DNA from: Yarrowia lipolytica
Taxonomy: Eukaryota; Ascomycota; Dipodascomycetes; Dipodascales
Assembly: GCF_001761485.1 (NCBI RefSeq)
Contig: NC_090775.1
Location: forward strand, 3,293,001 to 3,357,000
DNA length: 64,000 nt
Direction of reading: 5' to 3'
Position 1 is the first letter of the stretch. Each line of letters begins with the position of its first letter. Below the pieces are notes generated by a model, which was not told the DNA's origin, searched no databases, and was given only the letters and a program-made list of their open reading frames with translations. The position numbers and the translations under genes were made by a program. Positions 54,954-64,000 of this stretch are shown piece by piece.

Positions 54954-57900
54954 CACATCCAGGCTGGTCCTTGTCTGCACTGAGAGACAGGATCGTCCAA
55001 CTCAACCCATGTTTGGCTGTGCGTTTGAATTTGTTCTTGGAGAGGACATGGACATTGTGGCAAAAAGCAACGTCTTGCGAAGCAGCGCATTTTGTTCCTG
55101 GCCAAGTACTGTAGGTACAGTTACATCCGTACAGTGGCATTCGTGCTCTCTCGTGCCTGGTCCGGAATCTCCGTTTCATGTAACAACAAAGGCTGCAGGG
55201 TACAGTAGGAGCTTGATGCGCACTACGACGTACGACGCTACGAGGCACCATAGGAACTCTCAAGCAAACTCCAAGAGTCTTCTACAGCCATAAGCCTCCA
55301 GTTATGGATGGTACCAACTTTGGCGACCCTACAATGGTTAAATGAAAACCTTGGGTGCAATGAAGATCACAGGCAGCCTGGTGACAATAAAAAAATGCAG
55401 GGGTGGCCACGCTAGTGCCTTGCACATGATGAAGGGTGGTGTCAGAAAGTGCAACGTTTGCAGTCACGTGAAGTGCTAACGACAAATGCCACCCACCGTG
55501 GAATCCAATCTTGACTTTTGTCCCTCCAAGATGCGCCTTCCAGCCGCTAATGTTGCATCTTGTCCAGGGCCTCATCTCCGCTCGTATATGCTGTAATAGT
55601 AGAGCGTGTGACGATTACATATAGTATCGTCATATCGTGTCTATCAGATGATTATCTTCTGTATCCTCGCTCCCTGAAACACTCAAACACTGTGTTCTCT
55701 CCATGCCAGTAAGAGATCTACAGTCGGTCGAATTCAGAGTCAGATAGAGTGCCGTGAGTGCGTCTCTTGTAGAGGTTCGAGTACAGCAAGGGCCCGACTC
55801 TCTGGGGATGTAAAGCAAACCCATTGAGGCAATCTGATACCACTCCACTCCATGTAACCTGGATCTAGACTGTGATCCACCCTCCTTGTCTACTGAACCA
55901 TACCCTGGTTGTCACACCCGAAGGCCTGTTACATGGCCCCACTTTTTTCCACTTGCAACCTCCAGTGGCAAGACAAGCGAGACCAAAGACTATTGGCCGT
56001 GGAGATGCGCCCGAACGCGTAACCGTGGCAACGCGTGGCTGACTTCTCACCGTGCAAGAAGGTTTGGTTGTCAGGTGGAAGGGAGATGGAAGAAAAAGGA
56101 AGTGTGTGAGCTACGAAGTACGACTGCCGGAGTACTTGGTAGTAAAACGGAGGGTTCCAAAATACGGCGCGGACGGTCCTTTGTTTCTAGGTGGGCAACG
56201 GAGGCTCATACTAAGCGCCAAAACCGACATGACTATACGCTGCTTGCTCGTACGACCTTGTCAGTCTCCTGTCTGTCACTCTCACTGTATATCTTTACCC
56301 TGGCGAATACGTCACCTCTTTGTGCGACGGAAAAAATCACGTATTGGCATTTAAGGCTTTTAAGACGTTGGTTAGTTGAGACTGTTTCACCTGTTCGGGT
56401 TGAGAAATTCAGCCGAATGAAGCCGATAACTGCGGAAAGCCCTCCGTGTACGTAGTGTAGGTGATTAGTATTACAAACCACCGAGTGGCCTCAATAGCCG
56501 AATTCGTTTCTACCGCGTGTTCGTGGGCTAGTGGCATATTTAGCCGTCGTCTCCTCCACCTCAAATCCACGTGCCTCCTCTGCGTACAAGTAGTTGGAGA
56601 TAGCGCTAAGGGACTCAAAGGTGTAGGTTAGACACTCAAACCTGTTCAAGCGGCGCGGCAGTAATTATCTCCTAGTTGAGCCATGGTATTATAGGCCACT
56701 CGTATCTGACAGTAGCGACGGATCTAGCACTGTCGAGCAATGCAGCTTCAACCTGGGGTCTAGTGCAAGTCAACACCAGCGGCGTTCGACCTCGTATCTA
56801 AACCCCTACTATTGCTTGTCAGTGGTTTTTCGCTTGCATCATATTGAACGCTGTTGAAGCTGCCTGCCGACAGGATACAAAGGGAGTCGTTAGTGGTAGC
56901 TAATACTCTGATAGAGGGCTCCTGGAAGCTACAAGTAGGTTACAACAATGGCTTGTGCCGTTAGCGCCGGTGTATAAAAACGGGATGAGGGGAGCTGGAG
57001 CCGCAGTCTCCGTTAGCATCTGCAGGGACACCGGCAGAGCCCCCCCCTAGCTGGCATTCCGGTTCCGTCTCCTACACTTGCCCTCAACTTAAGGACGTAG
57101 ATTTGTCTTAAAGGTGGCCTCAGCCGTCACGACGACGGAACAGGTGTAGAGTTTGCAAACACTAAAGGTTGAGGGCCCACCACCGTGAAAGATGAAACTA
57201 TGTGGTGGAACAATGAAAGACGTACTTAGGGTGTTGAAGGTTCGTCGTTTGTGAGCAGACGAGCTTGTGGGCCAGACCTTTGACGTTTGGACAGACCAGC
57301 CCATCCAGACCCATGTACCCACTGGGCAGCGCTGTGCTACCCCAGACAAAGTAGCAATCTACAGAGCGAGCTTCTGCAAAGAGACGCACGAGGCGCAACA
57401 GACAATACACATCTCGCTAAGAACAGAGCCATATTATGGTGGTGATGCGTGTCTCATGCAATCTGACCCTATTGAAAAAAGTAACGAAAAGTGAGCTTTG
57501 TAGGGAGAGGAGGGCAAAAGATGAAAAAGAGCAAAATGGAGCGTGGTTTGCACAAACGAGATAGAAATCTAAGAGATAGGCAATTGACCCTTTAAATCCG
57601 CGGCAGCTTCTTATACTCGCCCAGCTGCCCCATCTTTCCACCCAAGTCCCGCAACACTTACAACCTCTGTCAAAAGGCAATCTGCTGTCTCTTCCTTCCT
57701 GGTCCGAGACATTCGACATCGACATCGAGACCTACAACCAAACCATCAAGCCTATCGAGCCTTGGAATCGAAGACAGTCTTAATCGTGCTTCTCCTCCGT
57801 GATTTTTGTTCCTCTTGTTCCTTTTAATCCATTCCTGTTCTTTTTTTGGCACCATACTACAGCACTACTTGTACTTCACTTTCGTCACCTCCATCTTCTT

Positions 57901-59452
57901 TTTTTGTTAGTGTATTGTCTTCTCCATCCACGGACCACATCCTTTGGCGCCATTCGACAAATCCAACAACCGGTGAGTACGCAACGCGCATCTGTTCACA
58001 CAGCCCGCCCGACAAAGACGACCGTCGCTCCTGCAAAATTGATTACCTAATTCAATCGCCAAGACCCACACATACATGTTCATGCATAATCATAAAAGCG
58101 CGCCCTCGGCCTCACGCGCCATGACCGCTTGGAAAAGGTCCATTGACAACACTGACTGAGGGGTATTCTTGCACATCTGCCCCCCCAGCTAGGGCCACTC
58201 GGATGATGGGAACCCGGTCCAGCCTTTTTCCGCCGACTCTTTTTTCCATGCATCAAGATCTTTTGGACGAATCAGACGACTTTTTCCCCGTGTGTCCTAC
58301 CCAACCAGTTTAAGCTCGCATCCACACTCTCAGCTGTTCGCTGCCAGCATCCTTCTTCAGCTTATATGAGCTGTTGTCATTCACTAAAGTGCGAGAAAGC
58401 TGGCGTGATTTCTAATGATTCCCACCAATCTACCGAGATATGTGATTTGCCTCTTCGGTTTTCCCTTGCGTACACACTGTATGGTGTTTCCTTGTATTTC
58501 GTGGTGTTTGAAGCTAACCCAGACCTGTGGAACCCCCCCACCTCCTATTACATCACCACACACCGAACGCAGCCCAGCGCACTGAGCTGCATCGGTCCCC
58601 TCCAAATACCAACAAGCCTTTTGAATTTGAGCAAATCGCAGCACATTTTTTTCCCTCTTGTCACTTTTTCGCCACAGACAGGACCCTCAACGACTATTAT
58701 CGACACCAACAACCCCCATACCTTTGAAATCGTGAGTATCCACGCTGAAGAGCCTGAGTCCGGAGTTGGAAGTGCCCCCAAGCCCGCAACAGCGTGTAAT
58801 TGGATGTTTTTGGCGAATAGCTGGAGTGTCGCGCTTAGTCATCTTGATAGCCAGTCCAAGAACATCTCGGAACCTCCCATTAAAGTTTCTGTCCGACAGA
58901 TCAGATTTTAGATGCAATATCGGTTGTCCAGGAAACAGACAGATGGGAGGTTAAAGAGAGAGACAGTGACAGAGAGACGGGACGGAGGTTAGTTAACGAG
59001 CAAAAAAGAAAAGACAAGACCGAGCGCCAGAATTCCCCACACCGCTGACGTGTCAATGTATGCCGGCAGGTGACACCGGCAGGTGAGTGGCCCAAGAGAG
59101 TCCGTGTGTGAGCAAATTTTCGTGTGTCAAAATAGGAGCATCAGCCACCACCTTGTGACTGTCTCACTTATTTTTTGACCAGGTCTTCTTCGCCCACCAA
59201 CAACTCAGCCTTGTGCGCACTTGAGATACTCCTCGCCTCATTCGGCTTGGCGTGGGAGGAGTGTCTCGAGTCTACTCTACACTGAACTTACGCTGGTAGT
59301 CAATCTTGTCGCCTTTTGGTTTTTTCGTTTCTCCCACTTTTCTATTTTTCATTTTCCCGATCAGTGAGCCTATCTTGGTTTGACTTTCCACCTTATGCCA
59401 GTTCTTTTGTCTCCTCTAGCTCGTATCGCGCGCATGGAAGATAGTCCTGGAC

Positions 59453-60778
59453 ATGTCTGACTCCAAGCTCCTGGCTTCTCTTCTTTTTAAACCCAGCCAG
59501 CCGCCGCCCACCAAGGCCTCTCCATCCACAATTACTTTGCATGCATCATCCCACGACACCCTCCAACTAACACAGATGTACTCATATCCCACCATTGAAG
59601 AGCCGCAGCTCGCGGATCAGGACTGGTACCCTACCACACAGGACTTTTTCTCCTACCCCGTTCCCACCGTCGCGGACCACGAGCCCTCCCCCCAGGCACC
59701 GCAGCCGCAACCACAGCTCTTCCGACCCCAGTACATGGGTCGTAGTAGCTCATTCAGCCCCTCGCTGGACCAATTGAAGCGAGGTGACGACTTCAAAACT
59801 CTCATGTTGCCGTCGTCCTCCAACATCCATGCCAATGCTCCCCACACCCAATTCACCGCCACCCGCATGAAGCGATCTTATACACAGCCCGAGAAGGACA
59901 ATGATACTCTCAGACGGTCCCAGTCCATGATGGCCCTGTCTGTTTCCACCGACGGACGAGCCCGTCTCCAGCCCAGAGAATCGCGGGCTGCGCGAGATCA
60001 CTCGCCCCACAAGTTCCGAATCGAAGAAGACATTGATTCGCAGTCGTCTTACTCTGATAATGTATTTTCGGACCGGTCGTCTATGTCGTCGGCTTCCTCA
60101 GCATCTCCTCAGCTGGCCACAGACTTCCCGTCCTGTGTCCCAGTGCCAGTTGGAGTGTCTCGATCCAAGTCCTGCGTGTCGCTTTCGCAGTTTGGAGGCT
60201 CGGCATACCCTTCTCTTCCTCCTCCTGCAGTTTCTGCTGCCTCATCCACTTTTCACTCTCCTTGCTCCTCCCCTTCCCCCAGCGTTTCTTCTTCTTCCGA
60301 CGAAGACGACGAGGTGGCCGCCCCCAAAAACGACGCATGCGTGGCGCTGGCTCGTCTGGTGGCCCGAAAACGGTCCAAGTCTCTCAAGAGTACCAACGCT
60401 GCTCCCCAGAGACCTCCACATGTCCGATCTCGGTCTCTCGTCGGAGCCTCGGACACATACCAAACTCGAGCTGCTATGTCTTCGACCTCTACCATGGAGT
60501 CGTTCCAGTCGCGAGCAAGACGAGCCTGTGCACCGGTAGTGCCGCCCGCTAGCATGCTGACTCCCCCTGCCTCCGCCACCTCGGACAAGGGCTTTGACTT
60601 CGGCATGACCCGAACTTCTATGAGATCCATTTCCCCCAAACGAGGCCGAACCTCCATGGCCGTCGCATTTAACTACACAGACGGTTCTCCTCATTCACAC
60701 TTTCATCGACGACAAATGTCGCTCAGTGACCTTAGCCAGCTGTCGCTCCAGCCCGTACAGTCTGAGTGGTCCAACTAA
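59453..60778 (+). CDS. Ser-rich disordered protein of unknown function
   Basis: A 441-residue protein that I do not recognise. It is rich in Ser, Pro and Gln, with basic Ser sites that fit PKA-like kinases (RRSQS 154-158, RKRSKS 305-310) and a C-terminal region SPKRGRTSMAVAFNYTDGS followed by RRQMSLSDLSQLSLQP. No membrane segment or catalytic domain is visible. The annotated start at 59453 gives 41 extra residues. An alternative is the ATG at 59576, which follows directly after ACTAACACAG, a textbook Y. lipolytica branch point and 3' splice site. If that is used, a leader intron from one of the GTGAGT donors at 57972, 58733 or 59083 would remove the first ATG and translation would start at 59576. 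The composition resembles fungal stress or polarity regulators, but this is a guess. Confidence 0.75.
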   Translation: MSDSKLLASLLFKPSQPPPTKASPSTITLHASSHDTLQLTQMYSYPTIEEPQLADQDWYPTTQDFFSYPVPTVADHEPSPQAPQPQPQLFRPQYMGRSSSFSPSLDQLKRGDDFKTLMLPSSSNIHANAPHTQFTATRMKRSYTQPEKDNDTLRRSQSMMALSVSTDGRARLQPRESRAARDHSPHKFRIEEDIDSQSSYSDNVFSDRSSMSSASSASPQLATDFPSCVPVPVGVSRSKSCVSLSQFGGSAYPSLPPPAVSAASSTFHSPCSSPSPSVSSSSDEDDEVAAPKNDACVALARLVARKRSKSLKSTNAAPQRPPHVRSRSLVGASDTYQTRAAMSSTSTMESFQSRARRACAPVVPPASMLTPPASATSDKGFDFGMTRTSMRSISPKRGRTSMAVAFNYTDGSPHSHFHRRQMSLSDLSQLSLQPVQSEWSN

Positions 60779-63478
60779 CTTGCATAGATGTATATATACA
60801 TTGACAATCCAAAACAAAGAATAAACGAATAACTAGTAGAGAGATCCGCATTAGGTATGGTCTCGCGCTCAATAAGAGACCCGGACATGGTGTTTCGATA
60901 TAAATATATGGGCCTCTATGGTCAAATCACGATCAAGGGAGGAGATCTGTCAATTAGGTGTATGTCAAAACAGCCTAACATCTGTCCAAACAATTCCAAA
61001 CAGTTCTAAACTCCTGCAAGCGCCATTGACGGCGACTGTAGGAGTAGGCACATAATCGGGCTGATAACAGAGGCTGCAGATAATAACCAACCTCGTACAA
61101 AAGTTTTAGGCGTATTCCCTATACTGGTACACTCGCTATGGAACTCCTGTCATCACAAAACTTCCAGATAATATCCGGCAGCCACCGACTAGCTCTCGCA
61201 CCACCCTTGTCCCGAAATGGGCAACTGGCACGAGGGGAACCTGTATTAGTGGAGTAGCTCGTTCTAACTGATTTTGGTGTTCTGCCGTTTGCACACTCGC
61301 CATGTTCTCCATCTGCAGGTGATACTTACCCCTTGGCAACAACACATCCCGCTGTTTTTAGTGCCAGACTACAATGGGAGACTTGTCGAGTCCGTGGAGG
61401 CTCCGAAACTCCCCATGTTGGCATACAGGGCATCTCTTACTATCGCGCCAACTAGCGCCAATTCTAACCACCTTATACCTCTAGACGATACACTTGAGAG
61501 TGTAAGACGCTAGAAAACGGTTAAGAGGCCACATCCTAGGGGCCAAAGTCAAAGCCACAGGTCACACAGTACACGTACGCATCCCATTGTGTCAGTGTCT
61601 CCACACTTCGTTTTTGTTCGCTCTTGTTGCAGCTCACGTATGTACGTCGTTATGTCTCAGGTGCCGGTATTCCGAGCCCGCTTTTGCCCTTAACAAGCTG
61701 ACGTCAAACCACAGCGGTTGCTGAAGGTCCGCTAACAATTGCCTAGGTTAACCGATAGCTCAACTCTGTCGCCCACCTTCCAACAAGACCGGACTGATAG
61801 TCGTGGTAGCATAAAGATATAGATTCTTATACCAATACAGGGAACAATAGGAGACAATTGATTGTTTGGGTGTCATAAGATGCAGTTTTCCGAGTTGATA
61901 GGGACTGGCTTCCCACACGTGGGCCGTAATCATAGCGCACTTTGTACATGTCTTCATGTACACACGGCGTTATATTTCCAAGGCCAATAGTCTACGATGC
62001 AGTAAGGACTTCACAATAAAGGGCTGTTGGAAAAAGACAAGGCCACCGCTGAGAGCCAAAGCAAGAACCAAAGCAAAGAACCAAACCCAAGCGTACAGAC
62101 ACAAAACCCACACCCACCAATAGATCACTAGACACCCTCGTCTTTTGCCCCTCCATGCACACTCAAAAGTGACACACAAAAAAAAGCCTACTTGTGCTCG
62201 TACTTTTGTACTGGAGGAAATGTCTCAACCTACTTGTCGACATGCATAGACGAGAGTCAAACCTATACAGTAGCGCTCCAAGGTTGGCTTCAATGTATCC
62301 CTCCCTTCAAAGTGTAGAGTATAGATGCGTTGAAATGAGGTGTATTGAGAGCACAAAAGCGTAAATGGCCGGGGTCGTACGATCGACAGGCATCGCTGAC
62401 TACCATGCTCTTGGCTTTTATATCGTGGCTTCAGCTAACAAGACGCTAGCGGTAACCTCCAGTGTTGAAGTCAGCGTGTCCAAGACCTGCTCTCGAGACA
62501 AGTGTCTTGTTTTAGACCGAAATGCACACATGCTAACGCATTCTACTTGTAGGGCAGCCCAATACCCGACAAGGAGCCGGCGACTCCTGGCTAGGGTTGG
62601 CTGTGTCGGTACAACCTGCGCAATTGCCTGACACACTCCAAAAAACACACGTCAGGGAACATTTTGAGGTTGCATGACATGATACAAAACTCTGAGATAT
62701 TCCTCTACCCCTCCCACAACCAAATCTGCACCTCCTATCTGTGCCAAAAATATCTTATGCTCTCAGTGCCGTTGAGCCCCGTTGCCATTGTGGGACAATC
62801 CCCTTTTGCCCCCACGCTAACCCACTTAAGCACCCCCCTCCGTCGGAAGTTAACTCCTACAGCTGGTCGGAAGGGCTAGAACACCCCGGATAGTGCGTAT
62901 AGAGGCCACGCCGATGATAGTGAGTGTGGACTGGGTTTATATCGGATAAAATGTAGATACCATATATACGGGCTCTCACCTGCAGCATGCCAACCACAAT
63001 AACCTCTATGGTATCGTATAGCTGAGTAGCTGAGGCCTCCTATACCGCGAACCCTTATAATTGACTATAGGGAGTCTCCACAAATGCCCAAAACAAGCTA
63101 CAAGTAGCTCGTCTTGAGTCCTTGTTGGAAGAGTCGGGGGCCAATTCCGTATGCGTTAGTTATTTGTGTTACTCCTCGTCTAAACACCCTTGTCGAAACA
63201 AGAGACAACTAACTGACACTTATCTCCTGATCTACAGCGACAGTACAGTATGTACAGTAGCTACAAATAAATGAGTAGGCTAGCCCATGGAAGAGTATGT
63301 GGATACATTAGATCGCAGTAGCGGTTTTCTACAAGTACAGCTTAGAAACACGTGCTGCTCCAGATCGGTTATTGATTTGTACCCTGTAAAGACCTCTAAA
63401 CTCAACCCGTTGTCTAGCTAACATAGGGGCTAAGTGATATCATTCATCTATCTATTTCTAATACTTCAACGTATCACA
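60779..63478. other. 2.7 kb convergent region without a recognised gene
   Basis: Between the rightward Ser-rich gene and the leftward ChaC gene. It has an inverted repeat TGTACATG/CATGTACA with a 4-base loop at 61943-61962 and TACTTGTA-type motifs near 62545, 63097 and 63328. Short ORFs such as 61274-61513 and 62365-62631 are unrecognised. For a convergent spacer it is unusually long, so a non-coding RNA or small gene may be hidden here. Confidence 0.45.
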
Positions 63479-64000
63479 TCAGGCATACGGTACAATTCCG
63501 CTTTCGGTCTCATATTTCTTGGCTACGCTCACCAGGTCATGCAAATGGTGGTCATGTGCCTCGGGGGCCAGCTCGATCAGAGATTCGTATAGACGGTACA
63601 GATACTCTCGGTTCTCGCCGCTGGGACCCTTGCTGTGTACAATGTGCTTTGCCAGTTGGGTGGGGTCTTGAGGTCCCACAAATGCCTCGTTGTCGGGAGT
63701 CCCGATGAAGCACACGGTTTCAATCTGGGTAGGCACCTGGCCGTCGAAGCAGGAGCACGGGTATGCGTCCTTGTTTGCCCGGAGGCTCTCCTGCGACACG
63801 TGGAACGGCACGTTATGCACACTGTAACCATTCTGCTCCCGTATGTCCAGGTACGTCTTGACTTCCTCCACGTATTCCTTCTTGATTCGGTATGCGACAC
63901 CCCATGTCGTACAGTCGTCGTGGCTGGGGTGGGGATCATCCAGGCTTTCCCAGAAGGACTTTTCAATCAGGGTCACCACTCTACCAGGAGCCTCGGGCAC
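63479..64000 (-). CDS. GCG1: glutathione-specific gamma-glutamylcyclotransferase (ChaC type), partial
   Basis: The C-terminal 173 residues of a ChaC-family enzyme, cut at the right edge of the window; the first visible codon is a GTG inside the frame, not the start. ChaC enzymes split glutathione into 5-oxoproline and cysteinylglycine in the cytosol. Seen here are PGRVVTLI, WGVAYRI, the YLDIREQNGY block whose Glu is the catalytic acid in the family, and the later IGTPDNEAFVGP and SGENREYLYRLY segments. The missing part should carry the N-terminal substrate-binding YGSL loop. Yeast Gcg1 is of this type, hence the symbol; orthology rests on the visible part. The stop TGA lies at 63479-63481. 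Confidence 0.9.
   Translation of the reverse strand: MPEAPGRVVTLIEKSFWESLDDPHPSHDDCTTWGVAYRIKKEYVEEVKTYLDIREQNGYSVHNVPFHVSQESLRANKDAYPCSCFDGQVPTQIETVCFIGTPDNEAFVGPQDPTQLAKHIVHSKGPSGENREYLYRLYESLIELAPEAHDHHLHDLVSVAKKYETESGIVPYA

Larger units (their letters stand above)
52814..59452. other. 6.6 kb gene desert with palindromes and tandem repeats
   Basis: The largest gap of the window. No coding gene was recognised to about 57.7 kb. It holds a 16-bp tandem repeat (53492-53539), perfect dyads (54759-54781 and 54880-54903), a T15-C-T10 tract (54924-54949) and at least seven TACTTGTA/TACAAGTA motifs. An orphan TATA-like TGTATAAAAACGGG lies near 56972. From ~57.6 kb the DNA turns CT-rich with GTGAGT donors at 57972, 58733 and 59083 and a CTAACCCAG acceptor ending at 58522, and may be the spliced leader of the gene at 59453. 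Confidence 0.5.

Noticed and set aside
58366-58911. Plus-strand ORF of 181 codons
   Set aside because: It overlaps a region with splice-type signals and CT-rich leader DNA; no family and mixed composition. More likely part of a leader or intron of the gene at 59453.

Overview
The window looks like nuclear DNA of the yeast Yarrowia lipolytica or a close relative. Direct support: long intronless fungal ORFs with strong CGA (Arg) codon use, wide intergenic spaces, GTGAGT donors and CTAAC-near-AG acceptors typical of this yeast, and a tRNA-Asp gene joined head-to-tail to a 5S rRNA gene, an arrangement known from Y. lipolytica. No rDNA unit, CRISPR array, LTR element or other intact mobile element was recognised. 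The species call is inference from these traits.

Layout. 0.3-9 kb: a monocarboxylate-type MFS transporter, a homocysteine S-methyltransferase, an Sds3-family histone deacetylase subunit and a PIN-like membrane carrier. 9-16.5 kb: mostly non-coding, with one Ser-rich protein. 16.5-21.3 kb: two neighbouring RNase H-like paralogues whose catalytic residues have decayed, then a secreted GPI-type acid phosphatase. 21.3-31.7 kb: two wide gene-poor stretches around a Mup1-type methionine permease. 31.7-37.2 kb: a Golgi KTR/GT15 mannosyltransferase, a secreted RNase T2 and an Rpn4-type zinc-finger regulator. 39.9-42 kb: divergent histone H4 and a divergent histone H3. 43.6-44.3 kb: an alcohol dehydrogenase relic and the tRNA-Asp/5S unit. 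45-53 kb: a heme-dependent N-demethylase-like protein, a mitochondrial hotdog thioesterase and two tandem CoA-type Nudix hydrolases. 53-59 kb: a gene desert with perfect short palindromes. 59.4-60.8 kb: a Ser-rich protein. 63.5 kb to the end: a ChaC-type glutathione cyclotransferase cut by the window edge.

How the genes relate. As is usual in yeast, there are no operons. Loose themes are sulfur/glutathione metabolism (homocysteine methyltransferase, methionine permease, ChaC), secretion and phosphate/nucleotide scavenging (acid phosphatase, RNase T2, mannosyltransferase) and chromatin (Sds3, H3, H4). Clustering may be chance.

Most worth a second look: (1) an H3 with a remodelled N-terminal tail, lacking the Ser10 equivalent and the last two residues, driven from a promoter with four copies of a telomere-repeat-like CCCTARCCCTATT motif; (2) the pair of catalytically degenerate but open RNase H-like genes; (3) an Rpn4-type regulator with exact proteasome-element (PACE) matches in its own upstream region; (4) perfect dyads in a large gene desert, reminiscent of centromeric dyads in this yeast; (5) a strongly over-represented intergenic TACTTGTA motif.
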